Part shown: positions 1 to 7,141 of the stretch, in pieces | Position numbering within the stretch: the first letter of the stretch is position 1 | How the letters are laid out: each line of letters begins with the position of its first letter | Assembly: GCA_020859645.1 (NCBI GenBank) | Contig: JAJBVU010000058.1 | Location: 1 to 27,873 of the forward strand | Direction of reading: 5' to 3' | Length of the DNA: 27,873 nt | From: Eubacterium sp. | GTDB lineage: Bacteria; Bacillota; Clostridia; Lachnospirales; CAG-274 | Translations under genes and position numbers: made by a program | Notes under the pieces: model-generated | Databases searched by the model: none | Told to the model about the DNA's origin: nothing | Seen by the model: the letters and a program-made list of their open reading frames with translations, nothing else

Positions 1-386
1 ACAGAAATACAATTCAACGGGGGCTTGTTTTAAACGCAGTGAAAACCCTAAACTGCCACCCCACCGCCAATGAGGTCTACACCGAGGTTATAAAAATTGC
101 CCCGAATATAAGCCGTTCTACGGTCTATCGAAACTTAAATCTTCTGTCTGAAAACGGAGAAATCATTCATATAAAGCTGCCCGACGGCGCAGACTGCTAT
201 GACTGCCGAACAGATAACCACTATCACGCCCACTGCCGAATTTGCGGAAAGGTCACAGACGTAAATATGCCCTATATTTCCGACCTGCTTAAAAATATCA
301 GCCCCGACGACGATTTTCATTATGAGAGCCATTCGCTGATTTTTATGGGGGTCTGCAGTGAGTGTTTAAAAGGGGAACATCTCTGA
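1..386 (+). CDS. Fur-family metalloregulator, PerR-like (5' end missing)
   Basis: This is the C-terminal part of a Fur/PerR-type repressor, a dimeric DNA-binding protein that senses metal or peroxide. A GTG at 39 could be taken as a start, but the same frame is open to the window edge and reads RNTIQRGLVLNAVKTLNC, which is the normal family N-terminal region. The gene therefore begins outside the window. The winged helix includes HPTANEVY and SRSTVYRNLNLL. The regulatory site fits PerR: an Asp six residues before the first His of HYH, then HYH itself, then CRICGKVTD with Asp where PerR has its metal-ligand Asp104. Fur proteins usually have Glu there. The structural zinc site is CRIC plus CSEC. 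The PerR assignment rests on these ligands only; no target gene is visible. It converges with the AI-2E gene downstream. Confidence 0.9.
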   Translation, partial: RNTIQRGLVLNAVKTLNCHPTANEVYTEVIKIAPNISRSTVYRNLNLLSENGEIIHIKLPDGADCYDCRTDNHYHAHCRICGKVTDVNMPYISDLLKNISPDDDFHYESHSLIFMGVCSECLKGEHL

Positions 387-435
387 GCCTCCCCTTGAGG
401 GGAGGTGGAGCACGGAGTGCGACGGAGAGGTGTAG
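387..435. repeat. Palindromic REP-like element between convergent genes
   Basis: Two hairpins follow the stop of the Fur-family gene. The first has arms CCTCCCC (388-394) and GGGGAGG (399-405) with loop TTGA. The second has arms GCAC (410-413) and GTGC (417-420) with loop GGA. They are followed by GACGGAGAGGTG. From memory, similar hairpin strings are scattered through genomes of Oscillospiraceae-type gut Firmicutes. Only one copy is present here, so the repeat nature cannot be shown from this window. It lacks a T-run immediately after either stem, so it is not a classical terminator, although it sits where one would be expected. Confidence 0.5.
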
Positions 436-449
436 CGGCTTCCTTTTTG

Positions 450-1577
450 TTAAATTAATTTTTGTCTCATAACAACATTTTTCAAAATCCCCGTAACAGG
501 CACAGCGAAAACCATGCCCCAAAGTCCGAAAAGCTTTCCCCCTACTGCCAAGGCGATTATTACCGCCGGGGGCGAAAGCTCAACCTTTTCCCCTACGATT
601 TTAGGGGCAATAAGACAGGAATCAAGCTGCTGAAGGGCGATTATGCTGACTGCGGCATAAACCGCCTTTAAGGCGTCTCCCGACAGAAGAGCCGAAAAAA
701 CTGCCAGCGTGAAGCCCACTATTGCCCCGAAATAGGGAATAATATTTGAAAAACCCGATATAACCCCGATCACCACCGCAAATCTGACCCTTAATATGGT
801 CAAAACGGAAGCTATAAGCAGGCTCATTATAAGTGCGTCTGTCAGCTGACCTCTTATATAGCCCGAAAAAACCGAGTGGGCTTCTAAAGCCGCTCCCTTT
901 AAGACCTTATAAGCCTTTTTCGGCAGAACTCTTTCAAAAAATGTTTTTGTGCTTCCTAAAAATCTTTCCTTGTCCAAAAGAAAATAAAAGGCTACCACAA
1001 AACCCAGAAGCAAGTTAAGCAAAAAGTTCCCTATATCCGGAGCTTTTTTTAATGCTGCGTTTGTAATCCTCTCTGTGCTGTCCCGGATATAGACCAAAGC
1101 TTCATCAGCATACGCCGAAAAATATGAATAAAGCCCTCTTTTTTCAAGAAAAGCCGTTAAATTATCATACATAGAATTAAGTTCACCTATGCTGTCTGAA
1201 ACAAGCTCGTCAAAGGGCACTGCCCTTCCTACAGACCTAAAGGCAAAAAACAAGCCCAAAGCGGCAAGACCAATTATAAGGGCATAAACCGCCGTAACCC
1301 CAAATATACGCTTTTTGGTTTTAAGCTTAAGTCTTTTTTCGATTATTTCCTGAAAATAATCACAGAAAGGGTCAAGAAGATAGGCTATTACAAAGGCAAT
1401 AACAGGCAGCGAAAACACAGAAAGTGCCCTGCCCGAAATTCGGGCAAGGCACATAAAAACGTCGTCAATATTTGCAATAATAATTACGGCAATATCCACC
1501 GCTTTTTTAAGAGCATAAAAAACAATCAGTGTAAAAACAGCATAAAGGGAAATTTTAAGATACCTTTTATCTATCAA
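450..1577 (-). CDS. AI-2E family transporter (PerM/YtvI-type membrane protein)
   Basis: This is a polytopic membrane protein of about 375 residues, a normal length for the family. Hydrophobic helices occur at the N-terminus, around residues 65-85, 95-115 and 190-205, and in a C-terminal block. The block contains the family signature SNIIPYFGAIVGF and a Gln-Gln-Leu-Asp segment before IAPKIVGEKVELSPPAV. Family members are assigned to export of autoinducer-2 or to sodium/proton antiport; the substrate here cannot be read. An earlier TTG at 1586 overlaps pepD and abuts the AAAGGAAG ribosome site. The TTG at 1577 sits nine bases after that site and one base after the pepD stop, so I prefer it. It is the last gene of the operon beginning with carbonic anhydrase. 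Confidence 0.85.
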   Translation of the reverse strand: MIDKRYLKISLYAVFTLIVFYALKKAVDIAVIIIANIDDVFMCLARISGRALSVFSLPVIAFVIAYLLDPFCDYFQEIIEKRLKLKTKKRIFGVTAVYALIIGLAALGLFFAFRSVGRAVPFDELVSDSIGELNSMYDNLTAFLEKRGLYSYFSAYADEALVYIRDSTERITNAALKKAPDIGNFLLNLLLGFVVAFYFLLDKERFLGSTKTFFERVLPKKAYKVLKGAALEAHSVFSGYIRGQLTDALIMSLLIASVLTILRVRFAVVIGVISGFSNIIPYFGAIVGFTLAVFSALLSGDALKAVYAAVSIIALQQLDSCLIAPKIVGEKVELSPPAVIIALAVGGKLFGLWGMVFAVPVTGILKNVVMRQKLI

Positions 1578-1578
1578 G

Positions 1579-3018
1579 CTATTCAACTTCCTTTAATATT
1601 TCACAAACTAATCTGAAAGTTCTTTCTGTTGAAGAAACTGACAGTCTTTCATCTGGGCTGTGAATATCCAAAATGTCAGGTCCCATAGAAATCATATCAA
1701 GATCCGGCTTTTTGCCGCCCAAAAGACCGCATTCAAGCCCGGCGTGAATAATATCCACAACAGCCTTTTTATTATAAAGTCTCTCATAAACTCCGCACAC
1801 AAGAGGACGGATATAAGAGCTTTCCTTATATTCCCAAGCTGGGTAGTCGCCCCTGAACTCAGCCTTACCTCCGGCAAGCTCCGCACCGCAGGCAATAAGG
1901 GTTTTTAAATATTCCTTACGGCTTTCAACGGCGCTTCTCAAAGCACACACAAGCTTAAACTCGCTGCCCTCTGTTCTCACAGAGCCTATATTATTCGAGG
2001 TTTCAGGCAAGCCCTTAATGCTTCCGCTCATATTTACAATTCCGCAGGGAATAAGCAAAATTGCCCCTAAAACTCTTTCAAGGCTTTCCTTTTCGAAAAC
2101 CTCTGTGCAGCCTGCCCCTTCCTCTGCTCTTACCTTAATTTTAGGGTCGGTGGCGGAATATTCAGCCCCAAGCTCGCCGTTTAAGGCATAAAGAGCCTTG
2201 TCAAGCCCTGTTTTGTCATCGCAGAATATATAGGCGAAGCTGTCTCTGGGAATGGCGTTGTCCTTAGAGCCGCCCCAAAGACCGCCCACTTCGATTTCGG
2301 TATAAGCCCCAATATGCTTAAGGCTTCTTGCCAAAATTTGGTTTGCGTTGGCTCTTTCCTTATTAATATCAACTCCCGAATGACCGCCCTTAAGCCCTTC
2401 AACAATAAGCTTATAGCCTGTTTTAAGAGAAGGCTTTTTGAGATTTAAAGGAATGGAAACCTCCGCCCTTGCCCCTCCGGCGCATCCTGCGGTAAAAACT
2501 CCCTCAACCTCGGAATCAATGTTGATGAGAAGCTTACCCCTTAAAAGGTCAGTGTCAAAGGCTCTTGCGCCGAACATCCCCACCTCTTCGTCGGTGGTTA
2601 TAAGCACCTCCAAAGCCGGGTGGGGAATTGTGTCGGAATCCAAAATTGCCAAAGCCATAGCCACAGCCACGCCGTCGTCTGCTCCCAGGGTGGTGCCGTT
2701 TGCTCTTATATAGTCTCCCTCAAAAATAAGGTCGATAGGGTCTTTCAGAAAATCGTGTTCCACTCCCTGATTTTTTTCACAGACCATATCCATATGTCCC
2801 TGAATAATAACTCCCTGTTTGTTTTCATAGCCGGGAGTTGCTTCCTTACGTATAAGCACGTTAAGAGCTTCGTCTTGAAAAACCTCAAGCCCTCTTTCCT
2901 TTGCAAAGCCTACGAGATAGTCGGAAACTCCCTTTTCGTTTCCCGACCCTCTGGGGATTTTATTCATTTCCCCGAAAAAATCTATAACCTTTTTACAAAA
3001 AAGTTCATCAGTATTCAT
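1579..3018 (-). CDS. pepD: Aminoacyl-histidine dipeptidase (Xaa-His dipeptidase, M20 family)
   Basis: This cytosolic zinc dipeptidase hydrolyses Xaa-His and other dipeptides in peptide utilisation. At 479 residues it matches the E. coli PepD size. Numbered from the upstream GTG, the co-catalytic metal site is visible: His78 and Asp80 in QGHMDMV, Asp117 in GADDGVAVAMA, and the Glu pair 147-148 in TTDEEVGMFGA. A lid/dimerisation domain follows, with GGHSGVDI, and a C-terminal catalytic return with IHAGLECGLL and DIHSPDE. The longest frame begins at a GTG at 3027, but that GTG is part of the ribosome site AAAGGTG. The ATG at 3018, six bases after it, is the better start. It is the third gene of the carbonic anhydrase operon. 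Confidence 0.94.
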   Translation of the reverse strand: MNTDELFCKKVIDFFGEMNKIPRGSGNEKGVSDYLVGFAKERGLEVFQDEALNVLIRKEATPGYENKQGVIIQGHMDMVCEKNQGVEHDFLKDPIDLIFEGDYIRANGTTLGADDGVAVAMALAILDSDTIPHPALEVLITTDEEVGMFGARAFDTDLLRGKLLINIDSEVEGVFTAGCAGGARAEVSIPLNLKKPSLKTGYKLIVEGLKGGHSGVDINKERANANQILARSLKHIGAYTEIEVGGLWGGSKDNAIPRDSFAYIFCDDKTGLDKALYALNGELGAEYSATDPKIKVRAEEGAGCTEVFEKESLERVLGAILLIPCGIVNMSGSIKGLPETSNNIGSVRTEGSEFKLVCALRSAVESRKEYLKTLIACGAELAGGKAEFRGDYPAWEYKESSYIRPLVCGVYERLYNKKAVVDIIHAGLECGLLGGKKPDLDMISMGPDILDIHSPDERLSVSSTERTFRLVCEILKEVE

Positions 3019-3060
3019 TTTGTTCACCTTTCAACACACGATATTATTAGTATTCCAAAA

Positions 3061-3663
3061 TTAAATATGTTTATACAGCTCTGAAATAATTTCCGCTGTT
3101 TTATCTATACCGAAGGTTGACGTGTTTATAACCATATCGTAATTCTCCGCCTTGCCCCAAACCTCATCAGTAAAGTGGTTATAGTGGTTGGCTCTCGCCT
3201 TGTCATTCTTCTTAATCTGAGAAATGGAAGCATCTCTGTCAAGCTTATAAACCTCTTTTATTCTTTTAACTCTTGCTTCATAGTCTCCGCAAAGGAAAAT
3301 ATTAAAGGTTTTAACCTTGTCCTTTAAGAAATAGTCTGCACACCTGCCCACAATAACACAGGGTCCGTCCTTGGCTATAGACTCAATAATTTCCTTTTCC
3401 ACAATATAAATTTTATCCGTAACGGGAAGATCCGAGCCGCCGTTGGCATAATACTGCCCTACTGCAAGGCTATATAAAAGACTGTTTGAAATTTTCTGTT
3501 CGTTCTTTTTTATAAAGTCAACGTGATAGCCGCTTTTTTCAGCCGCAAGGTTTATAAGCTCTTCATCATAAAAGGGTATGTTAAGCCTTTTAGCCACCTG
3601 CTCCCCTACTATTCTTCCTCCGCTGCCGTACTGCCTGCTTATGGTAATAACTCCGTTGTTCAT
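3061..3663 (-). CDS. Cytidylate kinase-like family protein
   Basis: This 200-residue P-loop protein resembles cytidylate kinase but belongs to the separate Cytidylate_kin2-like family common in Clostridia. The N-terminus ISRQYGSGGRIVGEQVAKRL carries the nucleotide-binding loop. It is followed by PFYDEELINLAAEKSG, by PCVIVGRCADYFL, and by a basic lid-like stretch around residues 135-155 with KNDKARANHYNHF. The C-terminus NYDMVINTSTFGIDKTAEII is also typical. It is not the housekeeping Cmk, and the true substrate of this group is not established. The ATG start is supported by AAAGGAGG upstream. It lies 23 bases after carbonic anhydrase and 42 bases before the pepD start, so it is probably cotranscribed with both. 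Confidence 0.85.
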   Translation of the reverse strand: MNNGVITISRQYGSGGRIVGEQVAKRLNIPFYDEELINLAAEKSGYHVDFIKKNEQKISNSLLYSLAVGQYYANGGSDLPVTDKIYIVEKEIIESIAKDGPCVIVGRCADYFLKDKVKTFNIFLCGDYEARVKRIKEVYKLDRDASISQIKKNDKARANHYNHFTDEVWGKAENYDMVINTSTFGIDKTAEIISELYKHI

Positions 3664-3686
3664 AAAACAACCTCCTTTAATATGTT

Positions 3687-4265
3687 CTACTCATCATAAA
3701 GTGTAAACTTTCCTGTTTGGTTGTGATAATGCCCGCCCAAAACAACAAGTCCGCTTTTTTCTTCAAGCTCCTTTATAACAGGGCTTTGCCTTATTTTATT
3801 AATACTGTTGAAAACATTAAGCTTTTCACATTTTTCGGGATCTCTTTCGTCTCCTACGGCTTTCAAAATTTCATCCGCAATGTGTTTAACGCAGCCCTCG
3901 CCGCCTCCGGAAAGAGCCGCTTCAACCGCTCCGCAGACGGTATGCCCCACTACTAAAATAAGCCTTACTCCCAAATGCTCGGCGGCATATTCTATACTGC
4001 CAAGTTCAAAATCCCCTACTACGTTTCCGGCGGTTCTTACAGTGAAAAGCTCGCCTATGCCCGTCATAAAAATAAGCTCGGGAATAACTCTGCTGTCGGA
4101 ACAGCTGACCACAACGGCATAGGGCTTTTGTCCGTCAATATGGGTTAAGTGCCTGATTTCTTCAGACACGTCTCCTCTGCCCTCTGCCGCAAGCAAATAT
4201 TCCGCATTTCCGTCAAGAAGCCTTTGAAGAGCGGAGCCTACATCCGCCACATCTATATTATGCAT
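3687..4265 (-). CDS. Beta-class carbonic anhydrase
   Basis: This zinc enzyme interconverts CO2 and bicarbonate in the cytosol. The 192-residue protein has the complete beta-class site: Cys55, Asp57 and Arg59 in SCSDSRVIPE, and His108 and Cys111 in VVGHTVCGAVEAAL. The conserved RTAGNVV stretch lies between them. It has no signal peptide. The ATG is preceded by GGAGGGG at a suitable distance. It is first in a minus-strand operon with a cytidylate-kinase-like gene, pepD and an AI-2E-family gene. A sigma-A-type promoter with an overlapping palindrome lies about 110 bases upstream. The reason for the grouping with pepD is not evident. Confidence 0.95.
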   Translation of the reverse strand: MHNIDVADVGSALQRLLDGNAEYLLAAEGRGDVSEEIRHLTHIDGQKPYAVVVSCSDSRVIPELIFMTGIGELFTVRTAGNVVGDFELGSIEYAAEHLGVRLILVVGHTVCGAVEAALSGGGEGCVKHIADEILKAVGDERDPEKCEKLNVFNSINKIRQSPVIKELEEKSGLVVLGGHYHNQTGKFTLYDE

Positions 4266-4365
4266 ACGTTCCCCTCCTATCGATTTCGCAAAAATGCCTT
4301 TATTTTCCTTAAAACTAATCTTTGCGAATTATAGTTTTAATACCTTCTCTGTAACTGACTATATT

Positions 4366-4388
4366 TTGTTGTGTATATTATACAACAA
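4366..4388. promoter_or_regulatory. Palindrome overlapping the carbonic anhydrase promoter (candidate operator)
   Basis: Arms TTGTTG (4366-4371) and CAACAA (4383-4388) flank TATA (4374-4377) and TATA (4379-4382) in inverted orientation. This gives a near-perfect dyad with a two-base offset. It covers the -10 box of the minus-strand promoter at 4377-4405, a usual place for a repressor site. The bound regulator is unknown. It does not look like a classical Fur/PerR box. Confidence 0.4.
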
Positions 4389-4405
4389 AGGCGCAAATAA
4401 ATCAA
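4377..4405 (-). promoter_or_regulatory. Sigma-A promoter of the carbonic anhydrase operon
   Basis: Read on the minus strand, TTGATT (4405-4400) and a perfect TATAAT (4382-4377) are separated by 17 bases. Transcription would start near 4370, giving a leader of about 105 bases before the ATG at 4265. Confidence 0.65.
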
Positions 4406-4441
4406 CTGTTATTGGTGAAAAAATCCGTGTTCAAACTTGTC

Positions 4442-4469
4442 ACCCTTTAAGCTTAAATTTCATAAGCTA
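4442..4469 (+). promoter_or_regulatory. Sigma-K-like promoter of the Cys-rich protein gene
   Basis: CATAAGCTA at 4461-4469 is an exact match to the late mother-cell -10 pattern CATANNNTA. AC at 4442-4443 lies 17 bases upstream, as the sigma-K -35 rule asks. No convincing sigma-A pair is present in this gap. The motif is short, so chance occurrence is possible; the coat-like product and the spoIVA neighbour raise its credibility. Confidence 0.4.
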
Positions 4470-4558
4470 AACTGTGAGAACGGGCAAAGGGCTTTGAAAA
4501 ACAAGAGTTTTGAAAAGCCGAAATTAAAGCTTTAATCATATAATAAGGAGGTATAAAT

Positions 4559-5464
4559 ATGAGCGCTTTTAATTTTGACGGCTGCGGATGCGGCTGTTCC
4601 GGTTCAGACACACAGGACGAATGTTTAAAGGGCGGACTTAAAGACGAATGTCTCATTGCCTTTAAGGTCTATGACTTTTTCAGAATACAGGAATGTTTAA
4701 CACAGGATGTTTTAGGCTATTCAAGAGCCGCCGAGGATATAACCCTTGGGGAAAACGGAATTTGCTCAGGTGAAATAATAATTCCTCCCTCAGACGCCGC
4801 TTCGGTAACAATCGAGGATTTGGAGATTTCAAGCGTAAACGTATTGAATAAAAAGAAAAATGCACTAAGAAACGGCTATTATGACGTTGACCTTCAGTTC
4901 ATATTCGTCTATAATCTTGTTTTTTCAACCGTTTCAGGCTGCCGCATAGCAGAGGTGCCTGCTACAAACACATTTTCAACAAAGCTGACACTTTTCGGCT
5001 CAATCGACACAGACGTAAACCTTTCCACCGACCTGTTCGGGGGCTGCGGCTGTTCAAACACAATCGGTCTTGAAGCCAATCCCTTTATTTGGGTTGAAAG
5101 CAAGGCTGTAGCTTTGGCGGCTGACCTTGTTTATCCCAAAGGGGGCAGACGTGAAACAGGCAGCAACGCCATAGCCGTAAAAGCCACAATCGGTCTTTTC
5201 GCCATTGTTAAGCTTTTCAGAATAGTCAATCTTTTGGTCGCTTCAAGGGGCTTCTGCATACCCGAAGAAATTGAAAGCATATCATCAACAGACCCCTGCG
5301 ACTTCTTCGACAGCTTAGACTTCCCTATGGATTCCTTTGCTCCTCCCCAAAAGCCCGAGTTTGAAGCAGGAATTTCCTCAAATATTCCGACTGAGGTTTC
5401 CGCCGATGAAAGCAGTGAAAACAGCCGCAAAAAGTGCTGCTGCAGCTGTGACTGCGACTGCTGA
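4559..5464 (+). CDS. Cys-rich protein of a clostridial family, probably spore coat-associated
   Basis: The 301-residue product has 18 cysteines, concentrated at its ends: Cys9, Cys11 and Cys13 near the N-terminus, and a tail with six cysteines in the last nine residues. It has no signal peptide. The middle reads like an uncharacterised clostridial family seen in spore formers: FKVYDFFRIQECL, a beta-rich unit with VTIEDLEISSVNVL and NGYYDVDLQFIFVYNLVF, then FSTKLTLFGS and PFIWVESKAVALAADLV. The last 60 residues are acidic and probably disordered. Such a composition suits disulfide cross-linking or metal binding in a spore layer. Context supports this: spoIVA follows, and a sigma-K-like promoter precedes. 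The coat role is inference. Start is ATG after AAGGAGG. Confidence 0.75.
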   Translation: MSAFNFDGCGCGCSGSDTQDECLKGGLKDECLIAFKVYDFFRIQECLTQDVLGYSRAAEDITLGENGICSGEIIIPPSDAASVTIEDLEISSVNVLNKKKNALRNGYYDVDLQFIFVYNLVFSTVSGCRIAEVPATNTFSTKLTLFGSIDTDVNLSTDLFGGCGCSNTIGLEANPFIWVESKAVALAADLVYPKGGRRETGSNAIAVKATIGLFAIVKLFRIVNLLVASRGFCIPEEIESISSTDPCDFFDSLDFPMDSFAPPQKPEFEAGISSNIPTEVSADESSENSRKKCCCSCDCDC

Positions 5465-5491
5465 AAGCTTCTTTTAAGTAAAAATATTTTA

Positions 5492-5533
5492 CTCGGTTAA
5501 GCCATTTTCTTCGGGCTTAGCCGAGGTTTTTGT
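5492..5533 (+). terminator. Rho-independent terminator after the Cys-rich protein gene
   Basis: Twelve-base arms CTCGGTTAAGCC (5492-5503) and GGCTTAGCCGAG (5514-5525) pair with one G-U wobble. GTTTTTGTTTT follows. It separates the Cys-rich gene from spoIVA transcriptionally. A smaller AT hairpin (AGTAAAA / TTTTACT) lies just upstream. Confidence 0.85.
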
Positions 5534-5538
5534 TTTCA

Positions 5539-5567
5539 GCATAATACAGCTTTCAAAAGCATAAAAA
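5539..5567 (+). promoter_or_regulatory. Sigma-E-like promoter of spoIVA
   Basis: GCATAAT (5539-5545) matches the early mother-cell -35 pattern at six of seven positions. It is followed after 14 bases by CATAAAAA (5560-5567), which resembles the CATACAAT -10. spoIVA is a known sigma-E gene in Bacillus, so the position agrees with expectation. The start would be near 5575. Confidence 0.5.
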
Positions 5568-5607
5568 TAAATAAGCGAATTAACATCGAAATAACAGGAG
5601 GAACCTT

Positions 5608-7086
5608 ATGGAAAATTATGACATCTATAATGAAATAAAAGACCGCTGCGGCGGAAATATTTACATAGGGGTGGTAGGCCCTGTCAGAACGGGAAAGTCA
5701 ACCTTTATAAAATCCTTTATGGATAGGCTCATTTTGCCGAACATAAAAGATCCCGACGAAAAACAGCGCACAAAAGACGAGCTGCCCCAAAGCGGAGACG
5801 GAAAAACAATTATGACAACCGAGCCCAAATTCATTCCCGGTGAGGCGGTTAAGGTAACTTTAGACGAAAACACTGAATTTTCAGTCAGAATGATAGACTG
5901 CGTAGGCTATATGGCTGAAGGCGCCGCAGGACACTTGGAGGGAGACAGCCCCCGAATGGTGGCGACCCCCTGGTCTGACGAAAAAATACCCTTTGAACAG
6001 GCAGCGGAAATAGGCACAAAAAAGGTAATTGAGGATCATTCTTCAATAGGCATTTTGGTCACTACCGACGGAACTGTTACCGACCTCGACCGTTCCGCCT
6101 ATATTCCACCGGAAAAAAGAGCCGCTTCGGAGCTTTCTGCCCTGAACAAGCCCTTTGTTATAATTTTAAACACAAAAAATCCCTCGTCTGCCGAAGCAGT
6201 ATCCTTGGCAAAGGCTATGGAAAAGGACTATTCCGTCCCGGTTATTCCCGTAAACTGCCAAAATTTGAAAGGCTCCGAAATTGAGCAAATTTTAAAATCC
6301 GTTCTATACGAGTTTCCCATAAGCGAAATAAGCTTTGACTTTCCCGGGTGGATAGACCCTCTGCCCTTGGAAAACAGCCTTAAATCGGGCTTTGCGGAAA
6401 CGATTTTAAACACCTATAAGGACGCAAAACGCCTAAAGGACATTGAAAAAATGACCCCTGACCTTTCCTCAAACGAAAATATAAAAAGCTGGAGAATTGA
6501 AAAACTGTCTCTCTGCGACGGAAAAGCGGAAATTCTGATAAACCTTAAGGATAACCTTTTCTACAGCGTATTAAGCGAAACCACGGGAACGGAAATCACC
6601 TCCGACAGGGAGCTTATTTCCACAATTAAAGAGCTGACGCAGGCAAAAGAGCAGTTTGACAAAATCAAAAACGCCTTAACCGAAGCCGACGCAAGGGGCT
6701 ACGGAACTGTTTCTCCCCTTATTTCCGAAACGGAGCTTGAAGAGCCTGTTATATTTAAACAGGGGCTTGGCTGCGGAATAAGACTTAAAGCCAAAGCAAA
6801 CGCCTTTCACATAATTAAAGCGCCTATAGAAACAGAGGTGTCGCCTGTTGTGGGGACGGAAGCCCAGACTAAGGATTTGTTGACCTATTTAAAAGAGCAA
6901 TACGCCCAAGACCCTCAAAGCATTTTAAGCTGTCAGATTTTCGGAAAGCCCCTTTCCGACCTTATAACCGAGGGTCAAACCTCTAAGCTTTCCGGCATAC
7001 CGGACGAAACAAGACAAAAGCTTTGTCAAACAATCACTAAAATTCAAAATAAGGGCAGTGCGAGGTTAATCTGCATACTGCTATAA
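5608..7086 (+). CDS. spoIVA: Stage IV sporulation protein A (coat-basement ATPase)
   Basis: SpoIVA is a mother-cell ATPase that polymerises on the forespore membrane to form the platform for coat assembly. It is also needed for cortex formation. The protein is 492 residues, the same as in Bacillus subtilis. The Walker A motif GPVRTGKST has its Lys at residue 30, as in Bacillus. It is followed by DELPQSGDGKTIMTTEPKF, which holds the sensor threonines, and by MIDCVGY as Walker B. ITTDGTVTDLDRSAY also matches the family. The C-terminal section, which in Bacillus contacts the SpoVM anchor, is intact and ends RLICILL. The ATG follows AGGAGG. The gene is probably monocistronic, with its own sigma-E-like promoter and the tyrS promoter directly after. 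Confidence 0.97.
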   Translation: MENYDIYNEIKDRCGGNIYIGVVGPVRTGKSTFIKSFMDRLILPNIKDPDEKQRTKDELPQSGDGKTIMTTEPKFIPGEAVKVTLDENTEFSVRMIDCVGYMAEGAAGHLEGDSPRMVATPWSDEKIPFEQAAEIGTKKVIEDHSSIGILVTTDGTVTDLDRSAYIPPEKRAASELSALNKPFVIILNTKNPSSAEAVSLAKAMEKDYSVPVIPVNCQNLKGSEIEQILKSVLYEFPISEISFDFPGWIDPLPLENSLKSGFAETILNTYKDAKRLKDIEKMTPDLSSNENIKSWRIEKLSLCDGKAEILINLKDNLFYSVLSETTGTEITSDRELISTIKELTQAKEQFDKIKNALTEADARGYGTVSPLISETELEEPVIFKQGLGCGIRLKAKANAFHIIKAPIETEVSPVVGTEAQTKDLLTYLKEQYAQDPQSILSCQIFGKPLSDLITEGQTSKLSGIPDETRQKLCQTITKIQNKGSARLICILL

Positions 7087-7093
7087 AAAGTAT

Positions 7094-7122
7094 TTGACAA
7101 AACGGCTGAAATATGTTAATGT
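7094..7122 (+). promoter_or_regulatory. Promoter of the T-box/tyrS/aroA transcript
   Basis: A consensus TTGACA (7094-7099) and TAATGT (7117-7122) are separated by 17 bases. TG one base before the -10 makes an extended -10. It begins eight bases after the spoIVA stop. Confidence 0.7.
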
Positions 7123-7141
7123 GTATTTATTATAAAAAGAA

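Noticed and set aside
388..405. Hairpin after the Fur-family gene as an ordinary terminator
   Set aside because: Strong stem but no T-run directly after it on either strand; described as a REP-like element instead.
2620..3084. 154-codon plus-strand open frame across the start of pepD
   Set aside because: Overlaps the conserved metal-site part of pepD on the other strand and has no promoter or ribosome site.
4547..4552. TATAAT-like sequence just before the ribosome site of the Cys-rich gene as its -10 box
   Set aside because: It would place the transcription start inside or after the ribosome site; the sigma-K-like pair at 4442-4469 is better placed.
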